64,000 nt of DNA from an uncultured Psychrosphaera sp. (GTDB lineage Bacteria > Pseudomonadota > Gammaproteobacteria > Enterobacterales > Alteromonadaceae): contig NZ_CANMSK010000015.1 in NCBI RefSeq assembly GCF_947500655.1, positions 1-64,000 of the forward strand, written 5' to 3'. Every line of letters begins with the position of its first letter. Within the stretch, counting starts at the first letter, position 1. Below the pieces are notes generated by a model, which was not told the DNA's origin, did not search any database, and saw nothing but the letters and a program-made list of their open reading frames with translations. Shown here one piece after another: positions 56,351 through 64,000 of the stretch. A program made the position numbers and the translations under genes.

Positions 56351-58405
56351 CTATTTAGATTTATTTGACAGTTCCATGGCCCGTCTTTTTAATTCTTCCA
56401 TTTGTGCATCAATACTAATGACATTGTTGAGTTTATAGCTATCAATACTGTCGTCCATATCCATTGCCGAGGCTGCAATATTTTTAGCTTCATTAGCAAC
56501 ACTTTCCGCACCAATAACATTCTCACTAGATTGTTCATAAATGATCAGGATGTTTTTATTCACTTCCAATATCGCATCACTTTGATCGCTAGTATTCATT
56601 GATACTGAGTCAGTCACTTCTTGAATTGCAGCTATTTTATCAACGATTACGTTTAATACATTTTCTATTTGAGCTGCTTTCTCAGCGCCTGAAATAGCAA
56701 ACTCTTTACCGATATTGATAACATCATAAGATTTGGTTGCACTTCCTTGTAACTCTAATACCAAACTAGATATTTCTTCTGTGGAGTCTTGGGTTCGTTT
56801 TGCTAAGTTTCTAACTTCTTCTGCTACAACTGCAAAACCTCGTCCTTGTTCGCCGGCTCTTGCTGCTTCTATCGCGGCATTTAATGCCAGTAGATTAGTT
56901 TGGTCGGCGATTGATTTAATCAACTCTACCATTGACGATATATTACCAACTTTTTGATTGAGCTGCTCGATGGCGTCTGCAGAATTAGACATTTCATCGG
57001 CAGAACGTCTTATGACTGTAACGGCTTCTTCAACTGATTTTTTACCTGATTGAGATTCTTCTAATACTAAATTTACGTTAGCAGCGTTGTCTTTCATAGA
57101 CTCAGAAATAACTTGTACATTGGTACTCATTTCTTCTGCAGCAGATGCGATAGTTTGCACATTTGCTTGTTGTAATAATAAGTTAGACTCACTTTGACTA
57201 ATGGCTATTGCTGTTTCATGGACAGATACAGTAATGTTTTTAGAGGTATTACTGAACATAGTAAAGTCGTCACTAATCAAGGTTAGTATTTTATTTACGT
57301 TGACGGCAATATTACCTAATTCATCTTCACTGATGACTTCAATGACGCGAGTTAAATCTTTATTTTCAAGTATGTAGCTTATGGTGTCATCAATAGCAAC
57401 GGATTGTCTTTTACGTAATCTTAACGCTAAAAATAATAACGCTGTAGCCAGCAGGCCCGCGATTAAAATCAAAGTTTGGCGTATTAAAATCGACTGTGCT
57501 TCCTCTATACTTTTTATTGCGGTTTCATCAATTATTTCTAATAACTCTCTCTCAGTTTTTGCTTGTAAATCGATATATTTAGTCGATGCATTAAACCATT
57601 GGCTAGCGGGGGTATTGTAATTGGAGTCTTGAGATTTAAGTTTCTTGCGGAATTCATCAACGGATTTTGCTTCAGGAGCATCAAAGGAGGCTTGTATTAT
57701 TGCCATTAGTTTTTTTGGTGCAATTTCTAACGATTCTTTTTTAAACACGTCTTGTTTAGTGAGCACCGTTAAATGCTTATCGGATAATTCTCTAGAAAAT
57801 TGGTCATTGGTAAATACGGTACTTAGTATTGCTCTTTCAATACCTAGCTTTTCTTTAAAACTACTTAAGTTGTAAACAGAAAATAATTCAGTGGCAATAA
57901 GAGGGTCATATGTATTTTTCGATGTTTGAACAACAAAATGTAAACCTAGCTCATTGAGTTGAGTATATTGGCTAATTGCCGCTAATAGATTGATTTGTTT
58001 AGCATCAATTTTTTTATGTAATGTTTTAATTTTATTATAATCTTGAATAAATTCATCGACGATTTTCTTACCAGATGGGGTTACTGGTATTTCTTTTACC
58101 GTTTTAATTAACTGCTTAAAGGATTGTTCAGTTACGGCTCTTTGGTTTCGGAGTTCGGTCGTGTTTTTTTCACCATTTGAATTAAGGAAACCTGCGGTAT
58201 AACCCCTTTCTTTTTGTAATTCATGTACGCTATATAATAACGATTGCAGTACAACAACATCATGTTCAGTTTGAACAGCATGTTGTATCTCTATATTGGT
58301 TTTAATTAAATCTGCACTGATCACAAAAGTTAATAACATAACGGGGATTAATAGCACTTTGGTTAAGTGTTTAGACATTAACTTTGATAAGTTTTCTACA
58401 TTCAT
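56351..58405 (-). CDS. Methyl-accepting chemotaxis protein with NIT sensor domain
   Basis: A 684-residue chemoreceptor. The order is a first membrane helix (about 15-31), a periplasmic NIT (nitrate/nitrite-sensing) domain of about 250 residues recognised by [16 protein letters not shown], a second helix (about 310-328), HAMP, and a cytoplasmic signalling domain. The hairpin tip is [20 protein letters not shown], the CheA/CheW contact. NIT domains bind nitrate or nitrite in some proteins, so a nitrogen-oxyanion ligand is a reasonable guess, not shown. AGGT precedes ATG 58405. Neighbouring motY gives a motility context. Confidence 0.92.
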   Translation of the reverse strand: MNVENLSKLMSKHLTKVLLIPVMLLTFVISADLIKTNIEIQHAVQTEHDVVVLQSLLYSVHELQKERGYTAGFLNSNGEKNTTELRNQRAVTEQSFKQLIKTVKEIPVTPSGKKIVDEFIQDYNKIKTLHKKIDAKQINLLAAISQYTQLNELGLHFVVQTSKNTYDPLIATELFSVYNLSSFKEKLGIERAILSTVFTNDQFSRELSDKHLTVLTKQDVFKKESLEIAPKKLMAIIQASFDAPEAKSVDEFRKKLKSQDSNYNTPASQWFNASTKYIDLQAKTERELLEIIDETAIKSIEEAQSILIRQTLILIAGLLATALLFLALRLRKRQSVAIDDTISYILENKDLTRVIEVISEDELGNIAVNVNKILTLISDDFTMFSNTSKNITVSVHETAIAISQSESNLLLQQANVQTIASAAEEMSTNVQVISESMKDNAANVNLVLEESQSGKKSVEEAVTVIRRSADEMSNSADAIEQLNQKVGNISSMVELIKSIADQTNLLALNAAIEAARAGEQGRGFAVVAEEVRNLAKRTQDSTEEISSLVLELQGSATKSYDVINIGKEFAISGAEKAAQIENVLNVIVDKIAAIQEVTDSVSMNTSDQSDAILEVNKNILIIYEQSSENVIGAESVANEAKNIAASAMDMDDSIDSYKLNNVISIDAQMEELKRRAMELSNKSK

Positions 58406-58600
58406 TTAACGTACCTACTTTAGCAATTGAGAAACTATATAATTGGCAAAGTATGGATGGTTATTGGTATTTTTCTAGTTTGCGGGAGCTTTTTTAATAT
58501 TTGGTATGAGTATTAATACTTTTATTTATCTCATTTATCTATTTTAATAGATGTTTTATTAGTGATTTTTATTAAAAAGTGAGTGTTTAGTCAGTTAATC

Positions 58601-59923
58601 TTAATGTGTCCCTTTATTTCGCTTTAAAGCTCTAACTTGGAATCGCATTGGGGCAATAGACTTTATTAATCTGTCAGATAAAGGACTTTGTTGGTTTAAC
58701 ATTAACGATGCTAAATGTTTTGCCATTAACGGTGCGGTGGTTAATCCTCTTGCTCCTAATCCTGTCATTATAAACAAGCCATGATGATCTGAATTTGGAT
58801 ATGTTTTAGGTTTTCCTATTAACTTATCTAAACGTTTTAATTTGCCATTATTTTGATCCACATTGTCTTTTACCCAATCATCACTCATTACTTCACCAAC
58901 TATTGGGTGGTGATCTTGGCTAGTCGCTCGTATCGCAGCATTTTGACCAACAATGTCATGTTCCGTTATTTGTTTAGCCCACTCTTGTTGTTCGTATACT
59001 TGTTGCAATTGGTCTAGATTTTTAAGATTATCCGCTAAGTTAGAGGTTTCATTGTTATTGTCGCGCTCAAAAGTAGCGCCAAAGCATTGAACTTGGTTAT
59101 GAGCTGGCGTCATATAACCATTGTGACAAAGCACAGTTTTTAACTCAGATGCTGTGCTGGTTTCGCTTAAATGTGAAACCTGACCACGGATAGGAATAAT
59201 ATCGAACTGCTGTGTTTGAATGTATTGATTGGTTAAATGGCCAGAGCAAACAACAACTTGATCAAATAGGGCAGGGATAAGTTCTGCATGGCTTTCTAGT
59301 TGCCATTTATGTTGTTCAGTTTGATTTAACTTTGATATATGTGTGTTGGTTTTTATTGATAGGTTAAAGTTAGCTGTTAAGTATTCAGCTGTTTTCTGGC
59401 AAAACTCTTGTGGCCATATCCAGCCTCCATCTTTGAAGTATAAGCTTGGGTAAGGCAAGGTTAGATTAGCTAGTTTAGAAGATTGTTCGGCTGAAATAAA
59501 TTGGCCATGAGATGGCCATTCACGGGCTATTTGCTGTAAGCGTTTTATAAGTTCAGGCGTAAATGCTTGTTGTAATACGCCACACCACTGATGTGCAAAA
59601 TTTACGTTTAATGTATTTATCTGTTTATAAAAATTAACAGAGTACGGATAACATAAATCATAAAGCTCAGCCAGTACTGAGAATTGTCCGCCTTGTAACA
59701 GTGGATAAATGGCACCTTGTTTATTACTTGAGCCGCGAGAGCCTAAGATCTCGTCACTACAATAAAGAGTAATGTCTAATTTTGGCGATAATGTGAGTAA
59801 TTGATAAGCCAAACAGATTGATGATATTCCACCGCCAATTATTGCTATTTTGTGGTTGTGATTTTTTATAGGAGAAGCAATAGGCGAGTAACTAGCTGCA
59901 CTTTTAAATAATTCGGCATTCAT
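58601..59923 (-). CDS. MnmC-like FAD-dependent oxidase domain, without methyltransferase half
   Basis: A 440-residue FAD enzyme matching the C-terminal half of MnmC, which oxidises cmnm5 to nm5 at the wobble uridine of some tRNAs. FAD-binding AIIGGGISS (residues 28-36) is followed by SSNKQGAIYPLL, HQWCGVLQQ, IRGQVSHL, AAIRATSQDHHPIVG and the closing GLGARGLTTAPLMAKHLA. The N-terminal methyltransferase domain (about 250 residues in E. coli MnmC) is absent, and the 276 bases upstream do not encode it. The first 25 residues look like a leftover linker. The ribosome site is poor. Divergent from fabB, the same neighbour as E. coli mnmC. Confidence 0.88.
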   Translation of the reverse strand: MNAELFKSAASYSPIASPIKNHNHKIAIIGGGISSICLAYQLLTLSPKLDITLYCSDEILGSRGSSNKQGAIYPLLQGGQFSVLAELYDLCYPYSVNFYKQINTLNVNFAHQWCGVLQQAFTPELIKRLQQIAREWPSHGQFISAEQSSKLANLTLPYPSLYFKDGGWIWPQEFCQKTAEYLTANFNLSIKTNTHISKLNQTEQHKWQLESHAELIPALFDQVVVCSGHLTNQYIQTQQFDIIPIRGQVSHLSETSTASELKTVLCHNGYMTPAHNQVQCFGATFERDNNNETSNLADNLKNLDQLQQVYEQQEWAKQITEHDIVGQNAAIRATSQDHHPIVGEVMSDDWVKDNVDQNNGKLKRLDKLIGKPKTYPNSDHHGLFIMTGLGARGLTTAPLMAKHLASLMLNQQSPLSDRLIKSIAPMRFQVRALKRNKGTH

Positions 59924-60199
59924 CTTTAGGACTTAATATTAATTTAACTTAGTTAGTTACTTAATTGCTTGCTTGGCAGTAAGCGTAAACGAAACACATG
60001 TTAGCCGTTAAATATAACAAAGGTAAGCTGTTTTTTGCATTGTTTTTACATTACTATTTAGACTGTTTTTTTGCATAAAATAAGCAATAGATAAATACTA
60101 GAATTTATTCAGCTAACACTTGTTCGCTGAAATTAGACCAGTTAAGATAAAAATACAGGTAGAATACAGAAAATTTTAAGTCTCACTTAGGAATTCAGC

Positions 60200-61408
60200 A
60201 TGAAAAGAGCGGTTATTACAGGTTTAGGTATTGTTTCAAGTATTGGTAACAATAAAGCAGAAGTATTAGAAAGTTTAAAAACTGGAAAATCAGGTATTAC
60301 TGCCTCAGAGCAATTTAAAGAATATAACTTACGTTCACAAGTATCTGGCAGCATCGACTTAGATGTTACTCAACTTATTGACCGTAAAGCAATGCGCTTT
60401 ATGGGGGAAGCTTCAGCTTACGCTTATATTGCTATGCAAGAAGCAATTGATGATTCAGGTTTAACCGATGAGCAAGTATCTAATCCTCGTACTGGTTTAT
60501 TAGCTGGGTCTGGTGGTGCATCGTCTAAAAATCAAATAATCGCGTGTGATACTTTACGTGAAAAGGGTGTTAAACGTGTAGGGCCTTATCAAGTACCTCG
60601 TACTATGAGCAGTACTTGTTCAGCCACGTTAGCTACGCCGTTTAAAATTAAAGGCATTAACTATTCAATTAGTTCAGCTTGTGCAACGTCATCACATTGT
60701 ATTGGAGCTGCATTAGAGCAAATCCAACTTGGCAAACAAGATATTGTTTTTGCTGGTGGCGGTGAAGAAGTTGATTGGACATTAGCGGGTATGTTTGACG
60801 CTATGGGTGCATTATCAACTAAATACAATGATACGCCTGAATTAGCATCTCGTACTTACGATGCTGACCGTGATGGATTCGTGATCTCAGGCGGCGGCGG
60901 TATGGTTGTTGTTGAAGAATATGAGCATGCGGTTGCTCGTGGCGCAAAAATCTATGCTGAAATAGTAGGTTACGGTGCAACGTCTGATGGTTTTGATATG
61001 GTTGCGCCATCTGGTGAAGGTGCTGAGCGTTGTATGAGAATGGCGCTTGAAACTGTTAAAGGTCCAGTTGATTACTTAAACACTCATGGTACAAGTACAC
61101 CAGTGGGGGATGTTAAAGAGTTAGGCGCTATTCAAAACGTATTTGGTGGTAATTCACCAATGATCAGTGCGACTAAGGCAATGACAGGTCATGCACTTGG
61201 TGCAGCTGGCGTTCATGAAGCAATCTACAGCTTATTAATGATGGAAAACAAATTTGTAGCCCCATCTATTAATATTTCAAATTTAGATGAACAAGCCGAA
61301 GGTTTGAACATTATTACGACTGCCACTGATGCAGACATTACAACTGCAATGTCTAATAGCTTTGGTTTTGGTGGTACAAATGCGACGTTAGTATTCCAAA
61401 AAGTTTAA
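60200..61408 (+). CDS. fabB: 3-oxoacyl-ACP synthase I
   Basis: Condensing enzyme for fatty-acid elongation, needed for unsaturated fatty acids. The Cys-His-His triad is present: nucleophile in [25 protein letters not shown] and ALGAAGVHE after TGH. The 402 residues match E. coli FabB. AGGA precedes ATG 60200. Monocistronic with a terminator. The fabB/mnmC divergent arrangement is conserved with E. coli. Confidence 0.97.
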   Translation: MKRAVITGLGIVSSIGNNKAEVLESLKTGKSGITASEQFKEYNLRSQVSGSIDLDVTQLIDRKAMRFMGEASAYAYIAMQEAIDDSGLTDEQVSNPRTGLLAGSGGASSKNQIIACDTLREKGVKRVGPYQVPRTMSSTCSATLATPFKIKGINYSISSACATSSHCIGAALEQIQLGKQDIVFAGGGEEVDWTLAGMFDAMGALSTKYNDTPELASRTYDADRDGFVISGGGGMVVVEEYEHAVARGAKIYAEIVGYGATSDGFDMVAPSGEGAERCMRMALETVKGPVDYLNTHGTSTPVGDVKELGAIQNVFGGNSPMISATKAMTGHALGAAGVHEAIYSLLMMENKFVAPSINISNLDEQAEGLNIITTATDADITTAMSNSFGFGGTNATLVFQKV

Positions 61409-61486
61409 AGAGTACATAAGGTTCTAATTTGAGCGAGCTCAATTATAGAAATATGAATTAAATAAATTGAAATTTATTTGGTTCTT

Positions 61487-61524
61487 AAAAACCTGAAATA
61501 TCGTATGATGTTTCAGGTTTTTTT
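61487..61524 (+). terminator. Terminator after fabB
   Basis: Stem ACCTGAAA/TTTCAGGT with a 12-nt loop and a T7 tail, just before pdxB. Confidence 0.92.
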
Positions 61525-61546
61525 ATAGCTTTGAAAAAGATGTGCA

Positions 61547-62680
61547 ATGAACATATTTATAGATGAAAACATTCCTTACGCTGACGACTTTTTTTCAGAT
61601 ATTGGTGAGATAACTCGCTTTGCTGGACGCGAGCTAACCGCAGAGCAAATGACTACCGCGGATATTCTTTTAGTGCGCTCCATCACTAAGGTCAATCAGG
61701 CATTATTGTCAAAAGCGGATAAGTTATCTTTTGTTGGTACGGCAACCATAGGTGAAGATCATATAGATAAAACCTTGTTGGCAAACAAAAACGTTACATT
61801 TACCTCCGCTCCCGGCTGTAATGCAATATCCGTTGCTGAATATGTTATCTCATCTTTGTATGTATTAGCTGAAAAATATCATTTTGATTTACTAACTAAA
61901 ACAGTCGCTATTATAGGTGTTGGCAATATTGGTAAATCGCTACAGAAAAAGTTAATGGCATTAGACATTAACTTAATATTATGTGATCCAGTCAGAGAAC
62001 AAACGGAAGATGGGTTTGTCTCGTTAGATCACGCGTTAACGCATGCCGACGTTGTCACTTTTCATACCCCGTTAACCGCAAGCGGCAACCACCCAAGTTT
62101 TCATTTATTAAATGAGGATAATATTCAGTTACTAAAACAAGACGTTTGTTTAATAAATGCGAGCCGTGGTGAAGTAATTGATAACCAAGCTTTGCTAAAT
62201 GAAATACATCGCCGTGATAAAAACCAAGAGTTAACCATTAAGCTGGTATTAGACGTATGGGAGAATGAACCTAACCCGCTATTAGAACTTATTGAATATA
62301 CTGATATCGCAAGTGCCCATATTGCAGGGTACAGCTTAGAAGGCAAAGCTCGTGGCACAGAAATGCTATATCAAGCTGTGTGTCAGCACTTGGGTTTACC
62401 TATTGTTAAAAAATTGGATGAGCTATTACCAATACCAAGCGTTACTAAGCTTGTATTAAATAACCAAGAACAAGAGGTGAATCAATTAAAACAAGTGGTT
62501 CATTTGGTTTACGATCCAAGGCGAGATGATGCTTTATTTAGAAATTTATTAGCGGTAAAAGGCTTTGATTGGTTACGCAAAAATTATCCGATTAGACGCG
62601 AATGGTCATCGTTGAAATTAGAACGTATATCTAATAATGAAAAAGGTTTAAATTTTTTACAAATAGGGTTTGACGTTTAG
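61547..62680 (+). CDS. pdxB: Erythronate-4-phosphate dehydrogenase
   Basis: Second step of DXP-dependent vitamin B6 synthesis, using the product of Epd (also in this window). D-isomer hydroxyacid dehydrogenase fold: GTATIGEDHID near the N-terminus, NAD motif IIGVGNIGKS (about residues 120-129), catalytic Arg (NASRGEVID), Glu (WENEPNP) and His (AHIAGYS). The 377 residues match E. coli. Its last two codons lie within a likely MetJ operator for asd. Confidence 0.96.
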   Translation: MNIFIDENIPYADDFFSDIGEITRFAGRELTAEQMTTADILLVRSITKVNQALLSKADKLSFVGTATIGEDHIDKTLLANKNVTFTSAPGCNAISVAEYVISSLYVLAEKYHFDLLTKTVAIIGVGNIGKSLQKKLMALDINLILCDPVREQTEDGFVSLDHALTHADVVTFHTPLTASGNHPSFHLLNEDNIQLLKQDVCLINASRGEVIDNQALLNEIHRRDKNQELTIKLVLDVWENEPNPLLELIEYTDIASAHIAGYSLEGKARGTEMLYQAVCQHLGLPIVKKLDELLPIPSVTKLVLNNQEQEVNQLKQVVHLVYDPRRDDALFRNLLAVKGFDWLRKNYPIRREWSSLKLERISNNEKGLNFLQIGFDV

Positions 62681-62694
62681 ACGTCTAGACGGTA
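62671..62694. promoter_or_regulatory. Candidate MetJ operator upstream of asd
   Basis: Three adjoining 8-mers: TGACGTTT (6/8 matches), AGACGTCT (8/8) and AGACGGTA (5/8). The array overlaps the pdxB stop codon and lies about 126 bases before the asd start. The perfect central box makes it a stronger site than that at 13206. Asd makes aspartate semialdehyde, the precursor of homoserine and methionine. Confidence 0.65.
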
Positions 62695-62736
62695 GTTTTA
62701 ATAAAAATTACTAATCAATAAAATAAATGTTTATGG

Positions 62737-62789
62737 CCCGTTTAACTTAAGTAAGTAACTATCTAAGTTATTAACTTAAGTTAAACGGG
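62737..62789. promoter_or_regulatory. Long inverted repeat in the asd leader
   Basis: A perfect 16-bp inverted repeat (arms 62737-62752 and 62774-62789; left arm CCCGTTTAACTTAAGT) with a 21-base centre that can pair further with mismatches. The right arm contains its own palindrome TTAACTTAAGTTAA. No T-run follows. It ends 31 bases before the asd start, so in the RNA it would sit close to the ribosome site. It is too short for a lysine riboswitch. Confidence 0.75.
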
Positions 62790-62820
62790 GATAAACATCA
62801 TTCAACAGCAGAGTATTAAA

Positions 62821-63840
62821 ATGTCAGAACAAAAATATAATGTCGCAATATTAGGTGCCACTGGACTAGTTGGTCAAAACCTAATAGAAATTTTAGAACA
62901 AAGAAATTTCCCAGTAGGGGAATTGTTTCCTTTAGCTAGCGCTCGTTCAGCCGGTTCGACTATTAAGTTTAAGGGTAAAGACGTTGAAGTATTAAATGTT
63001 GATGATTTTGACTGGACTAAAGCCCACATAGGATTGTTTTCTGCTGGTGGTGATGTTTCAGCTAAGTATGCGCCAATTGCTGCTGAGCAAGGCTGTGTCG
63101 TTATTGATAACACATCACACTTCCGTTATGAACCTGATATTCCTCTTGTTATTCCAGAAGTGAACCCACAAGCGGTTGCTGATTTTAGAAATAGAAATAT
63201 TATTGCAAACCCTAACTGTTCTACTATTCAAATGTTAGTAGCGTTAAAACCAATTCATGACGCGTACGGCATTGACCGTATTAATGTTTGTACTTACCAG
63301 TCAGTAAGTGGCGCTGGCAAGTCAGCAGTAGATGAATTAGTTGGGCAAACGGCACAGTTAATGAATGGCCGTCCAGTTGAGTCAAAAATCTTTCCAATGC
63401 AAATGGCATTTAACGTTATTCCTCAAATTGATGTGTTTGAAGATAACGGCTACACCAAAGAAGAAATGAAAATGGTGTGGGAAACTCATAAAATATTTGG
63501 CGATGACTCTATTGGCGTTAACCCAACGGCAGTTCGTGTGCCTGTGTTTTACGGTCACGCCGAAGCAATTCATTTAGAATTACGTCAACCGGTTACCGCT
63601 GACGATATAAAAAATGTGCTTGAGCAAGCACCAGGTGTAACTTTAATGCCTGATAGTACTGATTATCCAACACAAGTTACACATGCCAGTGGTCAAGATA
63701 CGACGTTTGTTGGTCGTGTTCGTGAAGATATTTCACACCCAAATGGAATTAATTTATGGGTTGTAGCGGACAATATACGTAAAGGTGCGGCAACAAATAG
63801 TATCCAAATAGCAGAAGTACTTATTGCTGATTATCTATAA
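62821..63840 (+). CDS. asd: Aspartate-semialdehyde dehydrogenase
   Basis: NADPH-dependent reduction of aspartyl phosphate to aspartate semialdehyde, branch point to lysine, threonine, methionine and diaminopimelate. NADP motif ILGATGLVGQ near the N-terminus, nucleophile Cys in ANPNCSTIQ, SVSGAGKSAVDEL and the His-containing FYGHAEAIHLELR. The 339 residues fit the Pseudomonas/Vibrio Asd class, shorter than the E. coli enzyme. The active-site residues are kept, so this is the enzyme and not the inactive Usg paralogue found after pdxB in E. coli. Confidence 0.93.
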   Translation: MSEQKYNVAILGATGLVGQNLIEILEQRNFPVGELFPLASARSAGSTIKFKGKDVEVLNVDDFDWTKAHIGLFSAGGDVSAKYAPIAAEQGCVVIDNTSHFRYEPDIPLVIPEVNPQAVADFRNRNIIANPNCSTIQMLVALKPIHDAYGIDRINVCTYQSVSGAGKSAVDELVGQTAQLMNGRPVESKIFPMQMAFNVIPQIDVFEDNGYTKEEMKMVWETHKIFGDDSIGVNPTAVRVPVFYGHAEAIHLELRQPVTADDIKNVLEQAPGVTLMPDSTDYPTQVTHASGQDTTFVGRVREDISHPNGINLWVVADNIRKGAATNSIQIAEVLIADYL

Positions 63841-63854
63841 TTTACATTAATATA

Positions 63855-63894
63855 AAAAAGGCCTCTTTAATAAAACTAAAGAGGCTTTTTTTTT
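63855..63894 (+). terminator. Terminator after asd
   Basis: Stem GCCTCTTTA/TAAAGAGGC with a 7-nt loop, preceded by A6 and followed by T9. Confidence 0.95.
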
Positions 63895-64000
63895 GGTCGA
63901 TATAGTGTGTGTTACTCTTACTTTTTGTTGCCTAGGTAGATGTAGTTAAGAGGGGAGCTGGATGCAGAAGCTTTGCTGAACATTGATTTAGCTCATTAGA

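Noticed and set aside
62695..62820. Lysine riboswitch before asd
   Set aside because: The 126 bases are too few and show only one simple hairpin rather than the five-helix lysine aptamer.
63932..64000. Minus-strand gene running in from the right edge
   Set aside because: A 22-codon open frame ending at TAG (63932-63934) is too short to support; it could equally be chance.

Overview
The window looks like chromosomal housekeeping DNA from an AT-rich marine gammaproteobacterium of the order Alteromonadales, most like the Colwellia/Thalassotalea group. That placement is an inference. It rests on the low-GC codon use, close protein resemblance to Escherichia, Vibrio and Shewanella orthologues, a sodium-type flagellar protein (MotY) beside rnt, a RibBX-type riboflavin gene, and several secreted lipoprotein metallopeptidases. 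No phage, IS element, CRISPR array, tRNA or rRNA gene was recognised.

Layout. 1-7460: an 8-bp tandem repeat runs in from the left edge, then metK (minus), a divergent M16 lipoprotein peptidase, an M3 lipoprotein peptidase and a DM13-domain lipoprotein. 7753-12156: tkt-epd-pgk, the usual gammaproteobacterial carbon-metabolism cluster, but without fba after pgk. 12288-19044: a peroxiredoxin-glutaredoxin fusion, a MalY/PatB-type C-S lyase, an iodotyrosine-deiodinase-like flavoprotein, a DUF3087 membrane protein, a thioesterase-HupE pair, a 29-residue membrane peptide, an enoyl-CoA hydratase, and a response-regulator/HlyU-like pair. 19123-24780: bamD, divergent rluD-pgeF, and clpB. 25069-34027: a PaeA-type CBS membrane protein, a TFIIB-type zinc protein, a large double-PilZ protein, radA, a small PilZ protein and ettA. 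34444-41986: glyA-nrdR-ribD-ribE-ribBX-ribH-nusB-thiL-pgpA, the classical riboflavin/nus/thiamine cluster. 42261-52259: mostly poorly characterised or catabolic genes (alpha/beta hydrolase, M28 peptidase, DUF3025, a CoA-transferase pair, MepB-like, a DEDDy exonuclease, a beta-barrel), plus one small membrane gene broken by an in-frame TGA. 52495-63840: a membrane protein, pssA, rnt, motY, a NIT-domain chemoreceptor, an FAD-only MnmC-like gene, fabB, pdxB and asd.

How it fits together. The best regulatory theme visible by eye is methionine control. Tandem copies of the 8-bp met box recognised by MetJ lie upstream of metK (a perfect box flanked by weaker ones), upstream of the MalY/PatB C-S lyase, and upstream of asd, where they overlap the pdxB stop codon. 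These three genes cover SAM synthesis, cystathionine cleavage and the aspartate-family branch point, so they form a coherent candidate regulon. Most convergent gene pairs share a bidirectional intrinsic terminator.

I did not find a clearly new multi-gene system. The most interesting leads are single genes or sites: the deiodinase-like flavoprotein with an intact Glu-Tyr-Lys lid triad, the MnmC oxidase domain without its methyltransferase half, the HlyU-like repressor lacking the second sensing cysteine, the TGA-interrupted membrane gene, the tiny membrane ORF, and the MetJ sites at malY and asd. All function calls come from reading the sequence and from remembered family features. No database search was run.
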